From contig JAVTLE010000018.1 of NCBI GenBank assembly GCA_033439295.1, forward strand, positions 806,001 to 870,000: 64,000 nt of DNA. Reading direction: 5' to 3'. The notes under the pieces are model-generated. The model made no database searches, had not been told where the DNA came from, and saw nothing but the letters and a program-made list of their open reading frames with translations. Position numbers and translations under genes: made by a program. This DNA comes from Deuterostichococcus epilithicus (lineage: Eukaryota; Chlorophyta; Trebouxiophyceae; Prasiolales; Stichococcaceae). Below are positions 39,201 to 51,200 of the stretch, in pieces (within the stretch, counting starts at the first letter, position 1; the number at the start of each line of letters is the position of its first letter).

Positions 39201-42200
39201 GAGCAGGCTGCTGCCATGATAAGGCCAAGCTGCTGCAGCAGGACTGCCACTGGCCACCACCAAGCCATGGCTCATCGAGGAGTGCCAGTTGTCGCAGCCT
39301 TCGTGCTTCTGCACCAGCGAAACCGGCTGAACCCCTGCTGGACGTCTGCACGTGCTGGACGCCCGGGGCGAGACTTCGGCGGCAGCTGTGCGGGCGGCGC
39401 TGGCGGCGCCAGCTTTGGCGCCGCCGTTATCGCCCAGCCGTGCCAACCCATTTGGTGCTCTGTGCGGCTGAACACAGCCAGCTCTCTCTGAACGCGCAGG
39501 ACTCTCGAGGCAAGGCGGCGGCGGCGGCCGCACGGGCGGCGCTGGCGGCGTCCGACTTCGGCGCCGCTGTCATGGCCCAGCTGGCGCATGCGCACCCGGG
39601 CGGCGCGGAGACCGGCGCCAAGAGCAGGTGCGGATCGATCCAAAATCACCATGCTGAGGGTCATCCCGATGTGTCGAGGATTGCAACCCTGACTCTAGGC
39701 TGGTTGCGCATGTATTTCAGCTTAGCCATGTCCCGAGGTCTCAGCGCCGTCTGCAGCCCGGAGCTGTTTGCAGCAGTGTCGCCGTAAGACAGCTGGTATG
39801 GCCCAGCAGCCACCGCAACCCTGCCCTTCAGAACTCCTGCAGCTGACAACCAACCCACCCAACCGCGACGCTGCTGTGCGGCAGGTAGGGGCAGTGCGCG
39901 GCAGTGTCGCCGGGCGAGCAGGTGGCGAAGCACCTGCCCTGGGTGCAGTCCTGCAGCCTGAACACCCCATTCCGCCGCAGGTCGGACCAGTATGCGGCAA
40001 TGTCGCCAGATGAGCAGTCGGTGCGCTCCGTGGCCGGCATGTTTGCGCGCTCCGAGGAATGGCCCTCCCGCGCCGGGACGGTCCCCGACTTCCTGACGCC
40101 GCACGCCCGGCTGATCAAGGTGAGGGACGACACCAGCTCCTGGGCATGACGTGGAACCTCTGCAAGTGCGGCTGTGAGTGTGGCTGCGAGGCGAAGCTCG
40201 CACGGACTCCCTGCAACAGCGGCTGCTCGCCAGGGCCGGGAGCGAACGGCTCGAGTTGCCGCGCGTCGCCTGGGCTTGGCACCGCCCGGTTTTTGTCAGC
40301 TGACGCATGCTCGCCAGTGCACATTTCGATGCACGCGTGCAGCTGCATCTGTACCGCCCTGCCAGAGACCAGATGTGCTGAGGGAAGGCGCAGTCGAGGC
40401 ATTGGCATGTGCAGATGCGCTCCTGCAGCTGCAGCTGCATCTGCAATAGCCAAAGGGTGACCACCTCTTCAGTCATCAGCCAGCTCCCATCATGCATACC
40501 GAGCCACCTCGGGCCCTGACCCAGCACCTCGTATCTGGAAAAAACGGGAAACATTGTCTGCCTGGCCGATCTAACACGTCATTGTTTGTAAGCTCGACGA
40601 CCCCACTGGCACAGGCGCTGGCGCTGGCCGCGCCGGCTGAGGCGCTCGCGGCGCTGCGGGGCTGGCTGGAGGAGACGCTCGCAAAGCCGCAGGACTCGGA
40701 CCGGCCTGCAACGTTTGCCGCAGCAGAGGCACTCGGCGGCCTGGTCGCCTCTGGCGCTCCTTTCGCAGGTAATGAGGTACTTTCCAGCCACACGAGATAT
40801 GCATTTGCAGATTGCATGCCTGCAACAACCCAGCTGAGCGCTGGTGGACCGGTGTATCGGGTTGGGACACAAGTGCAGCGGCGACACAGATCGTGCCGCC
40901 CACAGTATGCCGACCGGCGACCGAACGAGTCTTGTGCACTGGAAGCGTTGCAGACTGCGGGCTGCAGCTGCACGGCGCATTGCGCGGCAGGCTCATTTCG
41001 TCAACAAGCTGCCACGAGGCACATCTGTTTGGATTCGAGGCAGGTGCAATGCGCCGTGTACAGGATTTATCTCTGCCAACGGAGATGTTGCCGGGTGCCT
41101 CAGCCTGCGCCAGGGGACACTGAGCCCAATTTGATTGGACACAGCCACCCGCGGCTGCGCCGGGCGGCAATTGGGCACGTGTCACACGTGCCGTGCAGAT
41201 TCTGAAGCTGACACCATCTGGGTCTAGTCATCCTGGGTCTGTGCATTCAGATGTTCATGCTGCCAGAGTTCGCAACGCCTTCGCCCGAGCTGGAATGGCA
41301 TGGCCGGTTCACATGCTCGTCGGCTCTCAAGTCTAATGCTGGCTTTGATGGTGACAGGCGACGGCAAGGCGTGGGGCGAGTGGGTGGGGCCGATGCTGAG
41401 CTCGGCGCTACAGGGTGCCCCGCTGGACATGGGCGCCGCCTGGTGCCAGGCGCTGCGCTACTCCGTCAACGGCCTGGCGGCCGCGCCCGCAGGCCTGGGG
41501 CAGGTGTTGCAGCTCGTCACCGGACTGGCCACCCCAGGCGAGTCGTCGAATCGTCTGTTCCTCTATCTTTGAACCTTCCAACGCGCAAGCCGCATGGCAT
41601 TCCGGTGAGAGCTGTCTGTCTGCTCAGGCAGATGAAGCCAGTGTAGCGCACCACTCTGCACGACCTTTCCGCCTGGAGTCGTGTTGCTAAATGCCAAAAC
41701 TCACCGTGAAGGATTGGCACTGCGTGCTGACGCCCTGACTGCAAGCATGTCGCTCGCTGCTGCCCCAGCCGCCTCCACACGTTGTGTCGACACACTGTAG
41801 CGGTCCCAGGAGCTGCGTGCCAGCTGCTGCCATTGCGGCAGCTTGTACCAGCATCCGGAGGCACTGCAGTGCTGTCACTCAAGACAGCACTGCTAGTTGT
41901 ATCTCAATGCAGGCGCCCGCACAACAGCTCGGCGCCGTCCTGCACACCCACTGCCGCGCCTGCGCAGTGCTCGATGCTCGGTCTGCGGTGGCACGCCTGC
42001 GCCGGCACTGCAGCGTGTGACGAACAGTCCCAGTGCAGACCGTTTGACGCTGCTGCACCACTGCAGGCTCCGCCTCGGTGCTGGTGCTCAAGCAGCTGCG
42101 CTGCCTGTGGCGCTGCCTGTTCGAGGTCGGCGCCGTCGGCCTGTTGGCGCCGGAAGCTGGAAGCAGCACCACCGGCGGCGGCGGCGGCACCTACGACCCG

Positions 42201-45110
42201 GACGCACCGCCGTCGGACGCCAGCCAGGCTGCTGCTTCCAGCTTCCTGGACGACGTCCTGAAAGCGCTGCCGGCGTTTGCGGCGGTCACCACCCAGACCG
42301 TCCAGGAGGACGTGGCCAAGTGGGGGTTTTCGTCAGAAGACTTTTCACCAAAGACCTTGCGAATTCTACGACCTCGACACTCGATCCTTGGGTCACTTGC
42401 ATACCGATGCATCATACGCTGTCAAGTCGTGCTGGCTGCTTTGGGTTCCATGAAGGGCTGCCATGCCAAGCTGCCTGCCGGCGAATCTCAGATACATCTG
42501 GGCAAGGATGTCCCTGCCGCAGCCTCACATGGCCGCATGCGCCCGCGAGCTGTGCAGCTGCAGAGACAGCCTGTCCGCCGCTCTGCAGCTGTAATCGTTC
42601 TTCTCGTCGTCGTTGAGGCCGCCCTGCCACTGCTGCACGCAGGGTGGCAGTCGCCGCCTGCGGCCTGGCGCTGGGATCGGACGCCGGCGCCGCGGCGGTC
42701 TCGCGCGTCGACGAGCTCTGCTCTTGGACCCTCTCTGTGCTCCAGGCGCGAAACCTCTCTAAAAGCGTTGCAACCACTGCATCTTGTGCACTGTGCATGA
42801 CAGCTGCAGCGCAAGCGCGCTTCGGGTCACGGCACCGCAACATCGCTGCGCAGTCCAAAGCAGAGCTCGGTCCTACCGAGCGTGACTGGATGCTCCCTCC
42901 GCGTCCTGATGCTCTTGTGCCGTGAGCCCACAGGAGTCGGCAGAGGCCGTGCAAGCGGCGGCAGGCACAGTCCCGGACGCCGTGGCGCCAGACGACGCCA
43001 CCGCCACAGGCGCCGCCGCAACGGCACCAGCGGCGGGCGGTGCGCCGGCGGCGGCGCCGGGCTCAACGCAGGTGGAGGCCACCCGGCACCTGGCCTTTGC
43101 GCTGCAGTTTGTGATCGAGGCGCTGCGCGGCGGCGAGGGCTCCGCGCTGGCGTCGCGGTTGCTGCCCATGCTGCCGCCGCTGCTGCAGCTGCAGGCGCGG
43201 CTTTCGTCTTCCCTCCTCTTGCTTCCACGAAACTGCAGCATGTCGCTCTCCCTCCTGCAGAGGGATGGCTGCATATCTGGCATTCTCTGAGGGTCCGGAC
43301 ACGGCAGGAGCAGTCGCACCGCTGGCCGACGACCCACCGCTCTGCTGCAAGGTCTACACCCATGGCCAGAGCACGTGACGGTAATATCCAAATCACGTGT
43401 TGATACTGCATTCGCTCCTCTCTTCCCCTGATATGCAGTCCAAGTAACGTGGGTCCCTGTCGGCGCTTGCAGGAGCTCAAGCTGCCGGAGCTGCAGCGGC
43501 TGGAGGTGCCCGCCAAGACGGCGCTTGCCCTGCTCAAGTACATGCCGCTTCCTGCTTCCGACGCGGCGGCGGCCGCGGCGGCGCTGCGCAGCGGGCGCTC
43601 CGCCAACCTGTGGACGGCGCGCGCCGCGGCGCTCGTCTTCTCCCAGTACTTCTGGTTCCGTCACGCCTTCCTGCTTCCAGCGGCCGATTCGGCCGCACTG
43701 CAGGTGCGTGCCGGCCACGCGTAGGCTTTCACACTCTGAAATCTAGCGCACAACATGGATCTGGGGGTGCAGTCACAGGCCTCGACGGTCCTCTGCACGT
43801 GCAGTCAGACACGCTCCAGCAGCCGAAAGCTAGCAGCGCGCTGCTGCTGGCTGATCTCCATGTGCACGTCTAGGGCCGGAGACAGGGCTCTGGTCACAAG
43901 TGATGCGACAGAACAGGCGACGACAACCCTCCAGGTGCTCGTATAGCGCCTTTAGCAGCTCTCTGCACAGGTTCCTGGGGGCCCACACGACAGGCTGCCC
44001 GGAACGTGGCAAAGTGACAGCCAGGAGTCCGCTCTGCAGCTCCGATTGTCGTCTGACGTCTTGTGGCCTTGCTCCCGCTGCCCAGGACATGGCGGAGGGG
44101 ATGCTGTCTGACCGGAAGCCAGAGGTCGCTGCCGTCGCCGCCGCCACGCTGTCGGGGCTGCTGAAGGCGGCGCCGCCGCCTGCGGCCGCCGCGGCGCGCA
44201 AGCGCTTCCTGGAGGCCGCCGCCGCGGCGACGCAGTCCCGCCGCAAGGCGCGCCGCCGCGGGGCCTCCACCGCTGGTGCGCAATCCACCAGTTTCAGGCC
44301 CTGCTTTGAGTGCAGATCATGTGACTGCAACACCAAGTCAGTTTTGGCTCGTCTGCCCCTGTCACTCCGCTCCCGTATTCCTGTGCTGGTGACGCATTGA
44401 AGTTCCGACTTGTGGCGGCGAAGCTGCGTCCTTACCGCGGGTCACACCGATGCGAGCCGGCGTGGTTGTTCGGCTCGCCTGCTGCTTGAGCGCCGCAATA
44501 TCTCACGTGTTGGTGCTGGTGCCGCGCAGACGCCGCAGCGGCGGGCGGCGGGCTGCACGCGGCGGTGCTGGGGCTGAAGGCTGCAGCGCTGACGGCGCCC
44601 TACGACGTGCCGGCTTGGTTGCCCGACGTGCTGACGGCGCTGGCAGGCGCGGCGTCTGCGCCGCCGCCCACTGGCAAGGTCAGAACAAGACCAAGCCTGC
44701 GGCTGAGCCTGCTCTGTGCTTCCTGCGGCATCCGCTGCCGATGCTGCTGCCCTGGCTCTGGCGCGTGGCTGCTGCTGTGCCCCATCGGGCGGCCGCCACG
44801 TGTTTCTGGAGTGTTGACTGCCCTCAAATTTCCCCATGACGCAGTCCATCTTCTCCCGTGTCGCATCGTCCCATGCGTCGGCGCTGCTCCGTGATGGGAG
44901 GGACCCGTGTGCAGATGGGTAAGCTCAGTTGAATGGGGATGCCATCACGTGCAAACCGCTTTCCACATGCAGGCGGCGCGCGCTGCGCTGGCGGACTTCC
45001 GCCGCACGCACGAGCCGGCGGCGCTGGCGGAGGCGCGGGACGCTTTGGGCCCCGACCGCTGGGAGGCCGTAACCGAGTTCGAGGGCGGACGCGAGGGCGG
45101 CTTTGCCTGA
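27284..45110 (+). CDS. PA200: Proteasome activator PA200 (Blm10/PSME4), 34 exons
   Basis: PA200 is a nuclear HEAT-repeat ring that caps the 20S proteasome. Exons: 27284-27450, 27942-28174, 28384-28458, 28700-28770, 29097-29271, 29545-29643, 29914-30211, 30686-30923, 31242-31337, 31655-31834, 32128-32259, 32692-32879, 33217-33328, 33651-33776, 34021-34152, 34465-34644, 34944-35139, 35471-35589, 36070-36219, 36522-36689, 37451-37796, 38096-38319, 38494-38777, 39500-39627, 39981-40119, 40615-40768, 41358-41537, 42067-42319, 42643-42745, 42934-43194, 43473-43703, 44086-44275, 44530-44678, 44973-45110. Family anchors are LLEQYYHPSNYGR, VDANDEAKTLACFRF, RRPRWLVVERAALDAQW, LHWRRALVAN, PYDVPAWLPDVL and LADFRRTHEP. 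Phases agree throughout except one frameshift in exon 23. The exons total 5,915 nt, one short of a whole number of codons, giving about 1,971 aa, slightly longer than plant and human forms (about 1,800-1,850). The protein ends GGFA rather than YYA. Confidence 0.93.
31507..31598 (+). pseudogene. Exon-like segment inside PA200 intron 9
   Basis: This stretch has a good acceptor (TATGTCAG) and donor (GCAG/GTTAAG) and an open frame reading SFNLALMCMASSPATLEAMTEP. It resembles the PA200 segment encoded just downstream (ALEAVTASQQL, exon 10), but splicing exon 9 directly to exon 10 already reproduces the family sequence in phase. It is therefore read as a degenerate copy or an occasional alternative exon. 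Confidence 0.35.
35201..35242 (+). repeat. Copy of the 3' end and donor site of PA200 exon 17
   Basis: These 42 bases repeat 35107-35148 with a single T-to-C difference. The original spans the last about 33 coding bases of exon 17, its GT donor and the first bases of the intron. The difference is synonymous in the coding frame. The copy lies 94 bases downstream within the intron and so supplies a second, equivalent donor site. Confidence 0.95.
38987..39029. repeat. Inverted repeat (16-bp perfect arms, 11-base loop) in PA200 intron 23
   Basis: Arms 38987-39002 and 39014-39029 are exact reverse complements around an 11-base loop. The core arm reads CTTGAACCTCCACA. RNA from either strand could form a stable hairpin. 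It carries no terminator-like T run and no other sign of function. Confidence 0.9.
39378..39445 (+). pseudogene. Diverged copy of part of PA200 exon 24 within intron 23
   Basis: The stretch resembles bases 39513-39580 of exon 24, both containing CGGGCGGCGCTGGCGGCG and a similar flank ending in GCCCAG. In translation, VRAALAA corresponds to ARAALAA before the two diverge. It looks like a partial tandem duplication that has since decayed; GC-rich low complexity weakens the case. Confidence 0.5.
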
Positions 45111-46159
45111 GGCTGCGGCGGGTGGGGCTGCACTCCGCCGTCTCTCATGGAAAACAGGCGCAGATGCAGACTAGAAACCATCGCTTGGCGGCTTTGCGGT
45201 GTGAGAGATCGCCAGGGGAAGTTGTCTGGTCTGCCAGTCCGGAACAAGGTGGTGGTGATTCCTGGCCACGTGGCGCATTTCGTTGAGACCATGCGCAGGC
45301 GACAATCCATTTGGCGGGTAGCGTTGCACATAGCATTCTCAGATGAACAGTGTGCAGTGGGGATACGAGCTGTGGTTGTTATTGATGCTGGTTGTCCCTG
45401 TGCTGAAAATCGAGGGGGCATTCCAATTGGCCTTGTAACGCACGTTACGTTGCATGTACGCGCTGATATCGTGCCGCCGCCGCTGCCGCAGCCGCTGCCG
45501 CCGCCGCTGCCGCCGCCGCTGCCCAGGTGCTCATGACTCGTGTCAGGGAATTCCACGACCCAAACGCGAAGAGCTGCACTCCAGCGAGGACCCGCAGCCC
45601 TGACGCCTCCTGCAACTTCCCGCGGCCATGCTGCTGCCACAGCCGCTGCAATTGCCGCTCGAGATACTGCTCTGCATGACGCTGCAGGTGACGCCTCAGC
45701 CCCAGGCGCCACCGCAATGGTAGCTGGCACAATGCACATTGAAAGTGGCTTCGACAAGTGATCGTGAGCTGGCAACGTTTCGAAAGTCATGACATCATCA
45801 GGCTGAATCCTACAGCTGCCAGCAGGGGAGTTGGCTTGCTGCCGATGGCGCGTTGCAGCGGCAGTCCAGGGCGGCATCTCTGCAAGTTGATGCCCACATA
45901 CATTGTTACAGTCCAGCAGAGCCTGTCGATCTCCAGGTTGTTGCTCAAGGTTGTGTTCCTGCACGTGCTGCACTGAGGCAAACAGGCTCAAATTGTTTGG
46001 TCTCCACTGGGTCTCCAAGCTGTGCCAGAGAATCTCAGGTTGGCACCCAGTTCAGGATCTCTCGGAAAGAAGCCAGCTCAGATTCTTACTATGTGAGCGC
46101 CAGCTCTCGCCGGCAGCAATCTCCGGCCATTCTGCCCTAGTTTTCAACAGCTATCCGTT
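45111..46159. other. Stretch after PA200 without a recognised gene
   Basis: It starts with the PA200 3' UTR. It includes a GCC/GCT-rich microsatellite (about 45474-45532) that creates long polyalanine frames on the minus strand; these are not taken as genes. No exon chain was found. Confidence 0.45.
45474..45532. repeat. GCC/GCT-rich trinucleotide repeat
   Basis: An imperfect run of CCGCTG and CCGCCG units about 59 bases long. It reads as polyalanine on the minus strand and as proline/leucine on the plus strand, with no supporting exon. Confidence 0.85.
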
Positions 46160-47078
46160 AAAATAAAAGACTGCAGCTCCTCAGCGTGCCGCACATCCGC
46201 TGCCTGACTCCAACCGACGCTTTCCCCTCCCGAACGCGCAGCTGGACCGGGAGTGGAAAAATCCACCAGGCGCGTCTCCAGGCGATGGGAGGCGTGATCA
46301 GCAGAGTGCCGCGCGGCGGATCGCTTCGGACAATGCAGCACCTTCCGGCGCGGCCCGACAGGTGCCAGCTTGGCTCTTTGCCACAGCTCAACTGCTGCAC
46401 GAAATCCCGCAACATCAACAATGCATCTGCTCTCACGGTTGAAAAGTTTTGGTGTCCAAGGTCTCAATTTTAGAGACTGCCATATAGCAGAAGCCGTGGC
46501 CGCACGCGTGCGTGCCAGAGGCGTGCGAGGTTGTGCGGCAAGGGCTTGCGAAACCTGAGAGAGTCGCGCCAGCGCGGCGACGTTCTGAAAGTGCCAGATT
46601 ACCCATATCTGCTTGAGACCTCAAAGCTGATTAAGCACCAGCCCAGGCCTGGTTCCGGGCCAAACTGGTGCCCGACCTACCTGGCAACAAACCGCGACCG
46701 GCACTCCTACGGGACGAGCAATCTCCTCCAAGTAGCTTATGAGAAGTCTTTCATTACAAGCATCGAAGAGGCCCGAGATCTCCCCTCGATGTCTTCGGCT
46801 GTCCATGGCAGCAGGTCGTGCAGTACGCGCTTCACGCCTCCTGCTTCCTTGTGCTGCATTTCTTGAGTCTCGCGGTTTGAAGGTTAACCGGACTTCCGTT
46901 CCGTTTCCATGTCTGTGCCCACGAGTTCCTGCACGGAGTGCGCAGTTATACTGAGGCGCAGGGGATTGACAGAGGCGCTGCCAGGGCGTGCCTTCTCTGT
47001 TCCCCCACGAGCTGCAAGGCCTAAACCCCAGGCATCAAGCAGAACCTGCCTCCTCGATCTGCAGAGCGCATAGCCTAG
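46160..47078. other. Probable 5' part of the gene ending at 47550, exons not resolved
   Basis: Candidate + strand exons include 46266-46350 (MGGVISRVPRGGS), 46575-46720 (VPDYPYLLETSKLIKHQPRPG) and 46905-46970 (FHVCAHEFLHGVRSY). I could not join them in consistent phase and recognise no family, so they are not called as a gene. Confidence 0.25.
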
Positions 47079-47550
47079 GCGTCGCCGCCGAGGCCGATGA
47101 CGGCGCGGAGCCTGCGGCGCACGGCGGCACCACGTCTGTGGTGAAGGTGTGGCACCAGCCGGCGGCCGCCATGCACACCGGCTGCGCGGCGTCCATGCCG
47201 CCGGGGCAGCAGGTGAGCGACAGATCCTCCCAAAGTTTTCTAAAGCTTAGGAAAGCTGCTGAGCTTTCTGCTGCGGCGGCATATGCCGTCGCACCCGGAG
47301 ACCCTGGCGCCCTCCACAATGTGCAGCCGCCCCGCGCTGCAGCATCATTGTGCACCTTCGTTCCTTGCCTACGGCGACGCTCAGCACATTTGCTGAGTAC
47401 CTGCAACGCGGCCCCGCGCAGGCCTCCGGGCGGCACCCGCTGCAACAGCGCCAGTCCATGGACGCCGCCCGGCCGCTACAGAAGGCGCCATCGGCCAAGC
47501 GTTCACGCACGGCTCCGCAGCCCGACGACCCGGCGCAGTGGGTCTCCTGA
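47079..47550 (+). CDS. Last two exons of an unrecognised gene
   Basis: Exon 47079-47212 (entering phase 1) reads VAAEADDGAEPAAHGG, then VVKVWHQPAAAMHTG, and ends CAG CAG before a GTGAGC donor. Exon 47422-47550 follows a CCGCGCAG acceptor in phase 0 and ends with TGA. Its product is Gln/Arg/Pro-rich and contains SAKRSRTAP, a short basic motif that could be a nuclear localisation signal. The segment looks disordered. Neither exon resembles a family I know; the 5' part is not resolved. Confidence 0.4.
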
Positions 47551-48244
47551 GCGGGGTGGCATGTGCTCGGCCGGCCTGCAGGCGGCGAGCCACGCGATGG
47601 CTGTCGGAGCGGTGAGTGCCGCTGTAGCTGTCAGCGGCGCAGCACGGGGCACAAGAAACATCGGCTCCTGCAGATTCAGGTGCCAATGTAGCAGTTCCAG
47701 CAGAATGCGCTTCAGCAAGGTTTCGAAGATCCACACCAACATATATGATGTATTTGAATTTTCATCACGAGAAGACACCGCGGCAGGGAGAGCAGTAATG
47801 TACAAGTCTTCAGAGGTCTGTGTGCACCAGTTCAGTGTTGTGTACACAAGTGTATTTGCGGTTTAGCATCAGGGGACGAGCACAGACAAGCTGGCAAGCA
47901 GCTCTTTGACAAACGCATCTCCCTTGCGTGCACCAATCAATGAGCCGCGCTGCAGTGGCATTTTGCACAACTGTAAATACACATGCCGAACGTAGGATGG
48001 CGCGGCACCAGACTCCAGGGATCGAAACCCAGACATTAACTTCGTTTGTGGTCTGCAGTGCACACGACTGTCTGAGCATCACATGCGTGCACCGCCACAA
48101 GCCAGCGGCCACTGCTTACCAGAGGATCCTTGCATACAACTGCTGAGTGGAACCAGCCTCCACCTCACTTCACCGTATTCCAGGGGCCTCGAGAAGGCCA
48201 GCCGCATTGCGATTCCGAAATGTCACCATTGGCAGCGTGTAACC
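47551..48244. other. Intergenic stretch between convergent gene ends
   Basis: It should hold the 3' UTRs of the gene ending at 47550 (+) and the one ending at 48245 (-). A motif near 48018-48030 resembles the T-arm of a tRNA on the minus strand, but the rest of the cloverleaf is absent. Confidence 0.4.
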
Positions 48245-51200
48245 CTAGCCGCGCATTGCGGCATCGGCGTGCGCTATGAGGCGCTGCCGCAGGATGCGCG
48301 CCAGAAAGCGGACGTCCTCCAAGCAGGGCCGCGCCGTGACGCCCCTGCGCTGGCAGCGGGGCTTTTGGTCAAGGACAGTACGCGTAGCCGGGGAGCCGAG
48401 GAGAGCTGCGGAGTCACCCTTCGCCGTTCTTGAGTGCCCCCACTCAGTCCACACAAAAGACGACATACACCGCGACGCGACCTGCTATGCAGACGCAAGG
48501 GCCTGGCGCGACGGCTCGCCTGACGGGCTGGGAGCGAAAGACGAGGCCGCCGGCGGCGCCCGCCGCCGCAGNNCNCGGCAGAGCGTCGGCGCCAGGAAAG
48601 CCGCCTCCTGTTCGNCGCCGCCCGCCGCCGCGGCGCCCGGCGGCAGGCGCCAGCCCGCCAGCCGGTGTGCTACCACCAGCGCCTCCCGCGCCGCGGTGGG
48701 GCTCGCCGCCAGGTCCGCCATCGTCGCGCCGCCTGCAACCGTTTTGAGGTACTCTGACTGCGGTGCGCCTGCCGCTGACAAGCCCATGACCGTGCTCAGC
48801 AGAGGACACCTCCACTGGCTCGCCCTCATCGCGACGCGCGCAGCTGCACGGCGCGCAATGCTCCAGCGCCCACCCGGCCACCCACCCTGTTGCCAGCGTG
48901 GCAACAGTGCAGCGATGGTGGCAGCCTCGTCGTGACGTCTCAAAGGGTTGGCGGCAGGGTCCTCAATCCCCAGCGCGGAGCTGCAGCCTGATGGCCCAGT
49001 GCAAGCTGACACGGGGTTGTGACGGGCGGCAGCTGGCCGGTGCAAACTTTCTGTTTTCAAGGCGGTGGACGCAGGCGCAGCCATGAGTATCGTCGTTTGC
49101 TGTGCCGCCCTGGCCTCAGCGTGCTCGAAGAGCCCGGCAGGCTGCCCAGGCTTCTGGTTGTGCGGTCGTCCGATCTGAACGCACGAGCTCAGAGGAGGCG
49201 GCACCGACGAGCCCTCCTCGGTGTGCAAGGCCACCGCAGCGGTCCTCGGCTGCCAACCGATGCTCGGACGCGGGCTCGCGTGCATGGAGTTTGTGAGTAT
49301 GTGAGGGCAAAGGGTGTGGGGGCACGCCCCACCTAGCGCCGGATCCGCGAGCAGCGCGCGCAGCATCACGAGGGCTTCTTGCACCAGCTGCAGCCGCCGC
49401 GCCCAGGCCGCCCTCGCGGCCGGCCCTGCAGCGGCCGCGGCGGCCGCAGCTGCCGCGGCCGGCAGCTGCGCGCCGGCGTCGGCGCCCCCGGCGCGGCCGT
49501 CGTCGGGCGGCAGCCGCGGCGGGCTGGCGGCGCCGGGCAGCGGCGCAGCCTGCAGCCTCTCCAGCACGCCGCCTGCGCGGGCGCCGGCAAGCACTGTGCC
49601 ATAAGCCACGCCGCGGAGGCGGAGGCGGGTTTAAAGTTTGGGTGTCGCGAGCAGCATCCTATGTGGGAGACGAGCAACCCCACCAGATGCAGAGCTGCTT
49701 GCTGTGACATCCCGACAGGAGCACTGCACACATATAGAACCTGTTGGAGACATTTTGGAGGTGTTTCAGGGCAGCGAGCACCGGCGGCGTCGCGGGTCGC
49801 GGCGGCGATGAGGCCAACGACGTGCTGCGCAAGGCCGCCGCCGGTGCCGATGCCGCCATCGTCCGCCAGCAGCGCCAGCACTAGCCACGTCTGCGGCACA
49901 GGGTACGATCAGTCTGTCCGACAGGCTCGCTGAGGACCCTGGCAGCGCATGCAGCCGATGCACCGCTGCTGCCTGGCTGGCTGAGTCGAGGCTGGCCACC
50001 CTCGGCAAGCTCCGTCATCCGTGCTGCAGCAAGCAGCGCTGCTCCAGCAACAAAGCAAGGGCATCACTCTGGCACCTGCCCCCGGCCGAGAGCCGCTGCG
50101 GCTGCCGCAAGCGCGCCGCGCGCGACGCTGCACTCCGCCTCAGCGTCATCCTCCAGGAAGTCCCGGGGGTGCGCTGCGTTTCGGGTTTTCAACCCTGCCG
50201 CATCCGCCTCCGCGCCGCAGGCGCCGCCGATGCCCGCGCTGCCGGCCGCTGCGGCCGCGGCTGCGCCGCCGGGCCCCGGCGCGGGGAGCGGGTGCATGAC
50301 ATGCCGCTCGCCCACGCAAATGCCGTCAATAGCCTGGGCCAGGGTGCCGGGTGGCGGCGCCGACACCGGCAGGGTGAGGAGACCTAGCCATGCGCGCAGC
50401 AGCTGCCAGCTGCCCATCCAGGGCGCGCCGCCGCCGCCACCGCCGCCGCCCGGTTGCTGCGTGGCTCCCTGAGTCTGTGCGGGGAAAAGTCGGAACCGTC
50501 GCCTGGAAGATGCGAGAGGCCCAACCGGAGCAAGCAGGGAGCGCGCGCGCCGCACGTTGGCCAGACATACAGGCGCGTCTCGCTCTTCGAGTTGCCGCAC
50601 ATGACGCCAATGCTGCGAAACCATTCCGGTCCTGGCTCCAACCCCAGCTTGGCTCCCAGGAGCTGCCACGTCCTGTGGCCCACAGGCCCCCACACCCTAC
50701 AGCCCCCCACCTGCGTGACCGTCTCGTCGGCCGCCAGGCTGGCCTGCAGCGCGTCTGCGGCGGTGCGGTCCGCCAGCAGGTCGGCCAGCAGCCCCGGCGC
50801 CAGGCCCCGCTGGCCATCGCAGCCGCAGCACACCCGCTCCAGCGCGCCTGCGCAGCCGTACTGCAGGTCAGCTACTCTGTAATGTTTGTCCTGCACCTCT
50901 GGATTGTCTGGGAGCCAGTGTGTGGACACTGGGAGTGACAACGGCCATCCCTCGGAAAAGCTCATGCAGGGATGCTCCTTGCTCTTTACATTCAAAGAAC
51001 AGGAGCCTGCGATCGGCGCCCTCTTAATTGACCAGGATGCACACAAGGCGCAGGAAGCGCAGCGGTGCGCACCTGACAGCATGGCAGGCAGCATTGCCGC
51101 GCGGCCGGCGTCGGGCGGCGCCGCGGCGACGAGGGCCGCCAGCACCGCNGCGGCGGCNGCCGCGGCGCCGCCTGGCATGTCCGCTGCTGCTTCCAGCAGC

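Noticed and set aside
45442-46018. Minus-strand polyalanine open frames after PA200
   Set aside because: They arise from the GCC/GCT repeat and carry no splice chain or motif.
47995-48035. tRNA-like T-arm (GGGTTTCGATCCC on the minus strand)
   Set aside because: The loop is one base too long, the stem pairs poorly and no D-arm, anticodon arm or acceptor stem can be drawn.
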